Source: Actinomycetes bacterium
GTDB taxonomy: Bacteria > Actinomycetota > Acidimicrobiia > Acidimicrobiales > Microtrichaceae
Length of the DNA stretch: 5,361 nt
Direction of reading: 5' to 3'
Assembly: GCA_023423215.1 (NCBI GenBank)
Contig: JAFAFZ010000376.1
Coordinates: 1-5,361 of the forward strand
Position 1 is the first letter of the stretch, and every line of letters begins with the position of its first letter. This document shows, piece after piece, positions 1 through 5,361 of the stretch. The notes beneath the pieces are model-generated. The model ran no database searches. It was given only the letters and a program-made list of their open reading frames with translations, and had not been told where the DNA came from. Both the position numbers and the translations under genes were made by a program.

Positions 1-1
1 C

Positions 2-544
2 GACGGGCCCGACATCGACCCGGTGCCGGCCGGGGACGGCACTCCGCCGGCGCCGCCTGCCCCGGTGGCTCGCAGCGGTGAGCGCCCGCCGCGGCGCACC
101 CCCGTGCGACTGCAGCGTGGGGTCCACGAGGGGTCGGCCGAGGCGCTCGAGCAGCTGCTCGGCACCCCCGAGGTGGTCCTCGTGGTCGACGGGTACAACG
201 TGTCGATGGAGGCGTGGCCGACGCTCGACCAGAGCGGTCAGCGCAGCTCCTTGGTGACCATGCTCGGCGGGCTGCGTGCGCGTCGTGGCGCCGCGGTGCA
301 CGTCGTGTTCGACGGCGACGACGACGGTCGCCGTCCTTCGGTCGCGGTGCCGCTGCCCGTCCGGGTGCACTTCAGCCACGCGGACGTCGAGGCGGACGAC
401 GTCATCCTGGACATGGTCGCCCGGTTGCCGACGGACGTGCCCGTGGTCGTCGTCACCTCCGACCGCCGGGTCGCCGAGGGAGCCCGACGCCTCGGGGCGA
501 ACGTCGTGCGGTCCGGCGAGCTGATCGAGCTGGCACGCCGGTGA
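2..544 (+). CDS. NYN-domain (PIN-like ribonuclease fold) protein, 5'-partial
   Basis: This is the C-terminal portion of an actinobacterial NYN-domain protein, a family predicted to cleave or process RNA in the cytoplasm with a metal-dependent PIN-like active site. The frame is open to the window edge, so the true start is upstream; a GTG at 23 lies inside a proline/arginine-rich linker and is probably not the start. Numbering from that GTG, residues 1-30 are the low-complexity linker and about 50-173 form the NYN domain. The acidic positions expected of the fold are present: D56 in VDGYN, D97 in VFDGD, D125/D126 in EADDVI, and D147 in VTSDR. Family members I recall are usually much longer, with a helical or coiled-coil N-terminal region. 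The gene ends at the TGA at 542-544, which overlaps a possible GTG start (541) of the next gene. The substrate RNA is unknown. The domain call is firm; the biological role is inferred. Confidence 0.88.
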   Translation, partial: DGPDIDPVPAGDGTPPAPPAPVARSGERPPRRTPVRLQRGVHEGSAEALEQLLGTPEVVLVVDGYNVSMEAWPTLDQSGQRSSLVTMLGGLRARRGAAVHVVFDGDDDGRRPSVAVPLPVRVHFSHADVEADDVILDMVARLPTDVPVVVVTSDRRVAEGARRLGANVVRSGELIELARR

Positions 545-565
545 GCGACGCCACTGGCGTGGAGC

Positions 566-572
566 GGGAGGA
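566..572 (+). promoter_or_regulatory. Shine-Dalgarno site deciding the DUF952 gene start
   Basis: GGGAGGA lies 4 bases before the GTG at 577, with the GGAGG core 5 bases away. It is the only strong ribosome binding site I see before any gene in this window. It favours 577 over the in-frame GTGs at 541 and 559. The GTG at 541 remains possible because it would give a 4-base GTGA overlap with the preceding gene, the arrangement at the other junctions here, and codons 541-576 have GC-rich third positions like real coding sequence. Confidence 0.6.
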
Positions 573-576
573 CGGC

Positions 577-945
577 GTGACGCTGCTGCACATCATCGGG
601 CGCGAGGAGTGGGCGGCGGCGCTCGCCGCGGGCACGCCGCACCGCGCCCCGGACCAGGACGAGGTCGGGTTCCTGCACCTCTCGACCCCAGAGCTGGTGC
701 TGATCCCCGCGAACTCGTTCTACGCGGGACGCGACGACCTCGTGCTGCTGGTCGTCGACCCCGATCGGCTGCGCGCCGAGGTGCGCTTCGAGGAGGGCGT
801 GCCGCCGTCGGGCGACCTGCGGTTCCCGCACCTGTACGGCCCGCTCGACCTGGACGCGGTGGTCGCCGTCGTGGACTTCCCGCGGGGCGAGGACGGCAGG
901 TTCTCGCTGCCCCCGGAGCTGGGCGCGCCGCCGTCGCAGGATTGA
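577..945 (+). CDS. DUF952 family protein
   Basis: A 122-residue protein of the DUF952 family, whose usual length is about 110-120 residues. Family motifs appear in order: an LLHI strand with H5 at the N-terminus followed by the REEW helix, GFLHLST at 31-37 (H35), a hydrophobic strand leading to the VDPDRL turn at 60-65, and FPHLYGPL at 83-90 (H85, Y87). The molecular function is not established. I recall DUF952 being linked by structure and sequence analysis to the ADP-ribosyltransferase fold, with the conserved histidines in the active-site positions; that is from memory and no activity is shown here. No signal peptide or membrane segment is visible, so it is probably cytoplasmic. It follows the NYN gene with at most 32 bases between them and is probably co-transcribed. 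The start at 577 was chosen for its Shine-Dalgarno site; starting at 541 would add 12 residues and a 4-base overlap. Confidence 0.85.
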   Translation: MTLLHIIGREEWAAALAAGTPHRAPDQDEVGFLHLSTPELVLIPANSFYAGRDDLVLLVVDPDRLRAEVRFEEGVPPSGDLRFPHLYGPLDLDAVVAVVDFPRGEDGRFSLPPELGAPPSQD

Positions 946-967
946 CCTCCCCGCACTGACCAGAGTT

Positions 968-1028
968 CATCCGAAATCGGCGGCGCGGACGGATGCGCGC
1001 ACGCCGGAACGGGGTTCGTGGACGGATG
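968..1028 (+). repeat. Three CGGATG-type boxes with helical spacing
   Basis: The hexamer CGGATG occurs at 990-995 and 1023-1028, each inside the 9-base direct repeat GGACGGATG (987-995 and 1020-1028). Its inverse CATCCG occurs at 968-973. The box centres are 22 and 33 bases apart, both multiples of 11, so all three would face one side of the DNA helix. They lie just upstream of the -10 candidate of the transporter gene, where activator or repressor sites are expected. The repeats and spacing are seen directly; protein binding is inference. Confidence 0.4.
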
Positions 1029-1044
1029 ACCCGGGTCCTAGAGT
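1015..1044 (+). promoter_or_regulatory. Candidate promoter of the MFS-queG-arsA operon, leaderless start
   Basis: TAGAGT at 1039-1044 fits the actinobacterial -10 pattern TAnnnT. The upstream element is weak: TTCGTG at 1015-1020 has an 18-base spacer, and TGGACG at 1019-1024 matches TTGACA at four of six positions but with only 14 bases of spacing. Transcription would start 7-8 bases past the -10, at 1051 or 1052, exactly where a GTG codon begins. There is no Shine-Dalgarno sequence before it. This is the layout of a leaderless mRNA, which is common in actinobacteria. It is a prediction from the -10 match and spacing only. Confidence 0.45.
1028..1037 (+). promoter_or_regulatory. 10-base perfect palindrome between -35 and -10, operator-like
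   Basis: GACCCGGGTC is a perfect palindrome with no loop, placed one base before the candidate -10 TAGAGT and within the promoter spacer. A protein bound here would block RNA polymerase, so it is a plausible repressor site. The symmetry does not extend further outward (T1027 against C1038). In GC-rich DNA a 10-base palindrome can arise by chance, so confidence is low. Confidence 0.3.
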
Positions 1045-1051
1045 GCCGCCA

Positions 1052-2269
1052 GTGACGACCACCGAGACGAAGGAGCGGTTGCTGACCGTCCGGTTCGTGA
1101 CGGTCGTCGCCGCCGGGCTCTTCTACTTCCTCTCGCTCGGCATGCTCCTCCCGACGGTGCCGAAGTTCATCGAGGGACCGCTCGGCGGCAGCGAGCTGGC
1201 GGTCGGCGTCATCGTGGGCTCGTTCTCGGTCGGCGCAGTGCTCGTGCGTCCCTTCGCCGGCCGCATCGGCGACCGCATGGGCCGCCGGGTGCTGATCATC
1301 GGCGGCGCTGCGATCGTGACCGTCTCCGTCGCGTCGTACCTGCTCGTGCAGAGCAGCGGCGTGCTGCTCGCAGCCCGCATCCTGGGTGGCCTGGGCGAGG
1401 CGGCGTTCTTCGTCGGAGCGGCGTCCATGGTCACCGACCTGGCGCCCGAGGCCCGCCGCGGCGAGGCGATCTCGTACTGGTCGGTCGCGGTGTACGGCGG
1501 CCTGGCCTTCGGCCCGGCGCTCGGCGAGCTGCTCCTGGACGGGGACCACTACGACCGCGTCTGGGTCGCGTCGGCCGCGTTCGCGGCGATGTCGGGTCTG
1601 ATCGCGCTCTTCACCCGCGAGACCGCCGACCGCTCGAAGGCGCCGGCGGTGCCCGCACCGCTCATCAACCGCACCGCGCTGCCCCCGGCCATCGTGCTGT
1701 TCCTCGGCACGGTCGGCCTGGCCGGCTTCTCGGCCTTCATGCCGCTCTACGCCGAGGACCTCGGGATGGGCGACTCCTCGAAGGTCTTCCTGCTCTACGG
1801 GTGCACCATCCTCGGGCTGCGCATCTTCGGTGCTCGCATCCCGGACAAGGCCGGGCCGCTGCGGGCCGGCACTTTCGCGACGATCGCCGTCGCCGCCGGC
1901 CTGCTCGTCATGGCCGTCGTGCAGAGCTCGCCCGGCCTGTACGTGGGCACCCTGATCTTCTCCGTCGGCATGTCGCTGATGTACCCGTCCATGTTGACCC
2001 TGGCCCTGACCGGGGTGCCCGAGCAGGAGCGGGGCTCGGCCGTGGGCACGATCAGCAGCGCCGTCGACCTGTCCCAGGGGATCGGCGCGGCGATGCTCGG
2101 CGTCGCGGTCAGCCTGAGCGGCTACGCCGGCGCGTTCGTCACCGCCGCCGTGCTCTCCGGCGCTGGCCTGCTGCTGCTGCGGGGCGGCGTGGACCGGCGG
2201 GCGCAGGGTCCCACCGACCACGAGGCCGCAGCGGTCGCACGCGAGTACCTGGAACCGGATCCGCCGTGA
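1052..2269 (+). CDS. MFS transporter, probable 12-helix drug/metabolite efflux antiporter
   Basis: A major facilitator superfamily inner-membrane transporter of 405 residues, the normal size for a 12-helix member. Hydrophobic segments fall roughly at 15-34, 47-67, 80-100, 103-125, 139-161, 170-188, 209-232, 244-259, 272-290, 295-317, 331-354 and 358-377. Motif A, GRIGDRMGRR, is intact at 70-79 between helices 2 and 3. A motif-B-like arginine (R109) lies in helix 4. Helix 5 has a motif-C-like pattern (G150, G154, P155, G158), typical of proton-coupled antiporters that export substrates. The central cytoplasmic loop is short (about 189-208), and the C-terminal tail is acidic and soluble. The substrate cannot be read from the sequence. 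I chose the GTG at 1052 because it matches a leaderless start after TAGAGT; a GTG at 1043 would add three residues but overlaps that -10. Its TGA overlaps the queG start by 4 bases. Confidence 0.88.
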   Translation: MTTTETKERLLTVRFVTVVAAGLFYFLSLGMLLPTVPKFIEGPLGGSELAVGVIVGSFSVGAVLVRPFAGRIGDRMGRRVLIIGGAAIVTVSVASYLLVQSSGVLLAARILGGLGEAAFFVGAASMVTDLAPEARRGEAISYWSVAVYGGLAFGPALGELLLDGDHYDRVWVASAAFAAMSGLIALFTRETADRSKAPAVPAPLINRTALPPAIVLFLGTVGLAGFSAFMPLYAEDLGMGDSSKVFLLYGCTILGLRIFGARIPDKAGPLRAGTFATIAVAAGLLVMAVVQSSPGLYVGTLIFSVGMSLMYPSMLTLALTGVPEQERGSAVGTISSAVDLSQGIGAAMLGVAVSLSGYAGAFVTAAVLSGAGLLLLRGGVDRRAQGPTDHEAAAVAREYLEPDPP

Positions 2270-3456
2270 CGGAGCAGGCCGGGTCCGGGGACGTGGCGCT
2301 GCGCGACCGGCTGGTCGCGCTGGGTCGTGCGCACGGCCTGGCCGCGGTCGGGGTCTGCGACGCCCGTCCCTTCGACGACGCCCGCCACGCGCTCGAGTCG
2401 CGTCGCGACGAGGGCCTGCACGGCGACATGGCCTTCACCTACCGCAACCCCGCACGCTCCACCGACCCCTCGCGCATCGTCGAGGGTGCGCGATCGATGG
2501 TCGTCGCGGCCCACCGCTACGACACCCAGGTGCCGCTGCGACCGGACCGCCCCGCTGCACGCGTCGCGCGCTACGCGACCGAGGACCACTACGCCGAGCT
2601 CCGCGCCGCGCTGCGGGTGCTGGCCGACGAGCTGAAGGGCGTGGGGCACCGCGCCGTGGTGGTCGCGGACGACAACGCGATGGTGGACCGCGCCGTCGCG
2701 GTGCGCGCCGGCATCGGCTGGTACGGCAAGAGCTCGAACGTGCTGCTGCCCGGGCAGGGCAGCTGGTTCGTGCTCGGCTCGGTCGTCACCGACGCCGAGC
2801 TGCCGGCCACCGGGGAGCCGCTCGCGGACGGCTGCGGCACCTGCGTGCGCTGCCTCGACGGCTGCCCGACCGGGGCGATCGTCGCGCCGGGGGTCGTCGA
2901 CGCACGGCGCTGCCTGGCCTGGCACCTGCAGGTCGCGGGCGAGTTCCCGCGACCGTTCCGCGCCGCGCTCGGCGACCGCATCTACGGCTGCGACGAGTGC
3001 CAGGAGGTGTGCCCACCCAGCCGAGCCTCGGCTCGACGGGAGCAGGCCGCAGCTGCCGGCGGCGATGGCGACGGAGCACCCGGCAGCTGGGTGGACCTGG
3101 AGTGGCTGCTGACCGCGGACGACGACGAGCTGCTGGCCCGCGTGGGCCGCTGGTACGTGCCGCGGCGCGAGGCCCGGTACCTGCGCCGCAACGCGCTCGT
3201 GGTGCTCGGCAACACCGCCGACCCCGACGACCCGACGGTTCCCGCGCTGCTGGGCCGGCCCCTGGACGGCGAGGACGACCTGGTCGCCGCGCACGCGACG
3301 TGGGCCGCGGTGCAGCTGGGTCGCCGCGACCTGCTCGAGCCGGAGCGCCGCCGCACGCGCCCGGCGATCGTCGCCGAGCTCGCCGCCATCGCGGCGGCCG
3401 AGGGACCGGCGGACGTGCCGTCGGGTCCGGACCGCCGCGAAGATGGTGGGCGATGA
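2266..3456 (+). CDS. queG: Epoxyqueuosine reductase QueG
   Basis: Cobalamin-dependent iron-sulfur enzyme that reduces epoxyqueuosine to queuosine at wobble position 34 of tRNAs with GUN anticodons (Asp, Asn, His, Tyr), the final step of queuosine synthesis. The protein has 396 residues. An N-terminal catalytic domain contains NPARSTDPSRIVEGARS at about 61-77 and DRAVAVRAGIGWYGK at 141-155; D141 in the DRA motif corresponds, as I recall, to the proposed catalytic acid. Two [4Fe-4S] clusters are supported by all eight cysteines: C190, C193, C196, C200P, C216, C242, C245 and C249P. A HEAT-like C-terminal region (about 277-375, with RYLRRNALVVLGN) follows a small-residue/charged linker at about 251-275. 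The last 15 or so residues look disordered. The GTG start overlaps the transporter stop by 4 bases and gives a full-length N-terminus; the stop overlaps the next ATG. No other queuosine gene is in the window. Confidence 0.95.
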   Translation: MTEQAGSGDVALRDRLVALGRAHGLAAVGVCDARPFDDARHALESRRDEGLHGDMAFTYRNPARSTDPSRIVEGARSMVVAAHRYDTQVPLRPDRPAARVARYATEDHYAELRAALRVLADELKGVGHRAVVVADDNAMVDRAVAVRAGIGWYGKSSNVLLPGQGSWFVLGSVVTDAELPATGEPLADGCGTCVRCLDGCPTGAIVAPGVVDARRCLAWHLQVAGEFPRPFRAALGDRIYGCDECQEVCPPSRASARREQAAAAGGDGDGAPGSWVDLEWLLTADDDELLARVGRWYVPRREARYLRRNALVVLGNTADPDDPTVPALLGRPLDGEDDLVAAHATWAAVQLGRRDLLEPERRRTRPAIVAELAAIAAAEGPADVPSGPDRREDGGR

Positions 3457-4043
3457 GCGCCTCGCCGAAGCCCACCCGGTCGCGCCCCCAGACCGCCGCC
3501 GAGGCACGCGCCGAGTTCGAGGCGAACCGCGAGGCCCAACGCGCCGCACGACAGGCCGAGATGCAGGCGGTCTACGGCGGTGGGATCCCGGGTCGCTGGA
3601 TCATGGTGCTGTCGTGGTGCTCGACGGTGCTGTTCGCCGCCGTCACCGTGCCGGCCGTCATCGACCCGGACCGCTTCATCGCCGCGTTCTTCGCGGTGTC
3701 CGTCGGCCTGTTCTTCGTCGGCTGCGCCGTCTTCGTCGTGGACATCGTGCTGGCGGCGGCCCGCTCCCGTGACGACCTGATGGGCAGCGGCGGGCTGTTC
3801 CTCCTGCTGGGCAGCGCCCCGCGCCCGGTGCAGTGGTCGCTGCTCGGGGCGCTGGTCGCTCAGGTCGTCGTCGCCGGCGTGGGCGCCGCCGCCCACCCGT
3901 TCACCCCGCTGGCGTTCGGCACCCTCGTGCCGATCCTCGGGCTGAGCGCCTGCGGCTTCTGGGCGGTCCGCCACGGCACCTTCCCGCCGCAGACCCCGGA
4001 CCCGGCGCCGACGCCCCCACGCTCGCGAGCCCGGCGCGCGTGA
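3453..4043 (+). CDS. Four-helix membrane protein of unknown function, coupled to the ArsA ATPase
   Basis: I do not recognise this 196-residue protein as a named family. Residues 1-42 are soluble, rich in Ala, Arg, Glu and Gln (about 14-39) and predicted helical, possibly a short coiled coil. A glycine turn (YGGGIPG, 41-47) leads into four hydrophobic segments at about 48-70, 75-102, 126-147 and 151-173, with a short extra hydrophobic patch at 114-121. Basic residues before helix 1, between helices 2 and 3, and in the tail suggest both ends face the cytoplasm. The tail (about 177-196) is proline-rich and ends in several arginines. No catalytic motif is visible. The ATG overlaps the queG stop (ATGA), and its stop overlaps the ArsA start (GTGA), so it is made from the same message as both. 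It could be a membrane partner of the ATPase; that is inference from position only. Confidence 0.8.
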   Translation: MSASPKPTRSRPQTAAEARAEFEANREAQRAARQAEMQAVYGGGIPGRWIMVLSWCSTVLFAAVTVPAVIDPDRFIAAFFAVSVGLFFVGCAVFVVDIVLAAARSRDDLMGSGGLFLLLGSAPRPVQWSLLGALVAQVVVAGVGAAAHPFTPLAFGTLVPILGLSACGFWAVRHGTFPPQTPDPAPTPPRSRARRA

Positions 4044-5221
4044 GGGTCCTGCTCTTCACCGGCAAGGGCGGCGTCGGCAAGACCACCACCGCAGCGGCGA
4101 CGGCGCTCCACCTGGCGGCGCAGGGGCTGCGGGTCGTCGTCACCTCCGCCGACCCGGCGCACTCGCTCGCGGACTCGCTGGGCGGCGAGCTGGGCAGCGA
4201 GCCCGTGCAGGTCGCGTCCGGGTGCTGGGCGCAGCAGCTCGACGCCCGGGAGCGGCTGGAGGAGAACTGGGGAGAGATCCGCGCCTTCATGGTCGAGGTG
4301 TTCGACTGGGCGGGCGTCGAGGCGATCGAAGCCGAGGAGCTCTCGGTCATCCCCGGCCTGGACGAGCTCTTCGCGCTGACCGAGGTCGAATCGCTGTGCC
4401 GTTCGGACCGCTACGACGTGGTCGTCGTGGACTGCGCCCCGACGGCCGAGACCATCCGGCTGCTCTCGTTGCCGGACATCCTCAGCTGGTACATGGAGCG
4501 GCTCTACCCGGCGTCGCGCCGCGTGAACCGCGTGGTGGGTCCGCTGGTGTCGCGGCTGACCTCGCTGCCGATGGCGGACGACTCGGTGTTCGCTGCGGGT
4601 CGTCGCTTCTACGACGAGCTCGACGCGGTGCGACGGATCCTGTCGGACCCGGCGACGACCTCGGCCCGCCTCGTCGTCACGCCCGAGGCCATGGTGATCG
4701 CCGAGGCGCGACGGACCTACACGTACCTCTCGCTGTTCGGCTACCAGGTGGATGCGGTGGTCGTGAACCGCGTCCTGCCGGACTCGGTGCGCGACCCGTG
4801 GTTCGACGAGTGGCGGCGCAGCCAGGACGACCACCTGGCCACCATCGACCAGGCCTTCGGCGCCGTGCCGATCGTGCGTGCCGCACACGCCGGCGCCGAG
4901 GTGGTGGGCCACGGCTCGCTGCGGTCGTTCGCGGACGAGCTGTGGAGCGGCCACGACGCGGCGGCCCGGCTGTCCCCGGGGCTGCCGTTGCGGGTGGAGC
5001 GCGACGGCGAGCACGTCGTGCTCTCGATCGAGCTGCCCTTCACCGACCAGGACGACCTGGACGTCACGCGCAACCGCGACGAGCTGTTCGTCGCCGTCGG
5101 ACCGCACCGCCGAACCCTGGTGCTGCCGGACTCGCTGCGCCGACGTGAGATCGCCTCGGCCGCGCTCCGCGAAGGACGACTGCACGTCCGCTTCGGCGAC
5201 GCGCCCGCCGTGCCGGCCTGA
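4040..5221 (+). CDS. ArsA/Get3-family ATPase with C-terminal HSP20-like domain
   Basis: Cytoplasmic P-loop ATPase of the ArsA/Get3 (SIMIBI) group, 393 residues with one nucleotide-binding half. The deviant Walker A GKGGVGKT is at 8-15 with the signature lysine K9. DPAHS at 38-42 is switch I. DCAPTAET at 131-138 is the switch II/Walker B region. VNR at 242-244 is the probable adenine-contact segment. Residues about 315-385 form a separate beta-rich domain (LPLRVERDGEHVVLSIELPF onward, ending LHVRF) resembling the ArsA_HSP20 domain found on many actinobacterial and cyanobacterial ArsA proteins. The cysteines present (C62, C120, C132) do not form a CxxC pair like that of Get3, and E. coli ArsA is a two-half protein, so arsenite pumping is unlikely. 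A role in handling membrane or tail-anchored proteins is possible but unproven. The GTG at 4040 starts directly before the first strand and overlaps the upstream stop by 4 bases; no Shine-Dalgarno site is present, so translation is probably coupled. Confidence 0.92.
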   Translation: MRVLLFTGKGGVGKTTTAAATALHLAAQGLRVVVTSADPAHSLADSLGGELGSEPVQVASGCWAQQLDARERLEENWGEIRAFMVEVFDWAGVEAIEAEELSVIPGLDELFALTEVESLCRSDRYDVVVVDCAPTAETIRLLSLPDILSWYMERLYPASRRVNRVVGPLVSRLTSLPMADDSVFAAGRRFYDELDAVRRILSDPATTSARLVVTPEAMVIAEARRTYTYLSLFGYQVDAVVVNRVLPDSVRDPWFDEWRRSQDDHLATIDQAFGAVPIVRAAHAGAEVVGHGSLRSFADELWSGHDAAARLSPGLPLRVERDGEHVVLSIELPFTDQDDLDVTRNRDELFVAVGPHRRTLVLPDSLRRREIASAALREGRLHVRFGDAPAVPA

Positions 5222-5229
5222 CCCGCTGC

Positions 5230-5241
5230 ACCCCCGGGGGT
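5230..5241 (+). promoter_or_regulatory. 12-base perfect palindrome in the gap after the ArsA gene
   Basis: ACCCCCGGGGGT reads identically on both strands and lies 8 bases after the ArsA stop and 35 bases before the next ATG. With no loop and no following T-run it is not a normal intrinsic terminator; a dimeric regulator site is more plausible. The C-run/G-run core with flanking TA on the right resembles CsoR-type operator halves, but the resemblance is loose and no metal gene is seen. Confidence 0.35.
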
Positions 5242-5276
5242 AGGTGGCGCAGCCCGACCGCGGCCATCATGTCGGG

Positions 5277-5361
5277 ATGGACGATCCCCGCGCCGCCCAG
5301 GGCGTCGAGCACCTCCAGAGCGCCGCACGCGAGCTGCTGAAGGCGGCGCGCTCGTTCCTGG
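5277..5361 (+). CDS. Start of a small helical protein of unknown function, 3'-partial
   Basis: An ATG at 5277 opens a frame that stays open for 28 codons to the window end. The encoded segment begins MDDPRAAQGVEHLQSAAREL and continues as an alanine/leucine/arginine-rich, probably amphipathic helix. Codon third positions are almost all G or C, as in the genes upstream. I recall similar short helical proteins encoded next to ArsA-type ATPases in related actinobacteria, but cannot name a family. There is no Shine-Dalgarno site. CATCAT at 5265-5270 matches the TATAAT box at four of six positions and sits 6 bases before the ATG, so a leaderless start is possible, although no -35 is seen at the right distance. 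It could instead be transcribed from the upstream operon across the 55-base gap. Confidence 0.6.
   Translation, partial: MDDPRAAQGVEHLQSAARELLKAARSFL

Noticed and set aside
23..544. GTG at 23 as the true start of the NYN protein
   Set aside because: The frame is open upstream to the window edge, no ribosome binding site is seen, and the start would fall within a proline-rich linker; relatives have a longer N-terminal region.
942..970. TTGACC at 942-947 as a -35 box for a second promoter
   Set aside because: It overlaps the DUF952 stop, and the sequence 16-18 bases further on (around GTTCAT) lacks a TAnnnT -10 element.
971..980. CCGAAATCGG hairpin as a terminator after the DUF952 gene
   Set aside because: The stem is only 4 base pairs with a 2-base centre and has no following T-run.
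593..3549. Very long open frames on the minus strand opposite the transporter and queG genes (about 593-2221 and 2122-3549)
   Set aside because: Their translations are low-complexity, rich in Arg, Ala, Gly, Asp and His, with no recognisable domain. They mirror well-supported + strand genes; high GC removes stop codons from antisense frames.
3443..3772. Alternative ATG at 3443 encoding a 109-residue protein
   Set aside because: Its product is arginine-rich and out of frame with the hydrophobic segments read from 3453; the ATGA overlap with the queG stop supports 3453.
3860..5185. Long minus-strand frame opposite the ArsA gene
   Set aside because: Same explanation: Arg/His/Val-rich composition with no domain, lying entirely across a gene with intact Walker motifs on the other strand.
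4040..5221. Arsenite-pump ATPase (arsA of an ars resistance operon)
   Set aside because: Only one nucleotide-binding half, a C-terminal HSP20-like domain, no evident metalloid cysteine set and no arsB, arsC, arsD or arsR in the window.

Overview
The window is a GC-rich, densely coding stretch in which every gene I can support lies on the + strand. G or C at most third codon positions, frequent GTG starts, 4-base start/stop overlaps and the family content (an NYN-domain protein with a proline-rich linker, an ArsA ATPase fused to an HSP20-like domain, a queuosine-pathway reductase) all suggest a high-GC actinobacterium. An Acidimicrobiia-like lineage (Iamia/Ilumatobacter type) is my best guess, but that rests on family resemblance recalled from memory and not on a search.

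Layout. Positions 2-544 hold the C-terminal part of an NYN (PIN-like ribonuclease) protein whose start lies before the window. It is followed closely by a small DUF952 gene (577-945, or from 541 with a 4-base overlap). A 106-base gap, 946-1051, carries the best promoter candidate in the window, with operator-like repeats. It precedes a tightly packed group of four genes: an MFS transporter (1052-2269), the epoxyqueuosine reductase QueG (2266-3456), a four-helix membrane protein of unknown function (3453-4043) and an ArsA-family ATPase with a C-terminal HSP20-like domain (4040-5221). Each of the three junctions is a 4-base GTGA or ATGA overlap, so the four are probably one translationally coupled mRNA. 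After a 55-base gap with a perfect 12-base palindrome, a new small gene starts at 5277 and runs off the end.

How the genes work together. QueG performs the last step of queuosine synthesis on tRNA, and NYN proteins are RNA-processing enzymes, so RNA metabolism is a loose theme. The membrane protein and the ArsA ATPase are coupled and may act together at the membrane, more likely in protein targeting or folding than in arsenite export: no ArsB, ArsC, ArsD or ArsR is visible and the ATPase has a single nucleotide-binding half. The MFS transporter's substrate cannot be read from the sequence. I see no mobile element, tRNA, rRNA, CRISPR array or clear intrinsic terminator. I found no convincing new multi-gene system; the most interesting leads are the membrane protein/ArsA pair, the NYN/DUF952 pair and the structured promoter region at 968-1044.
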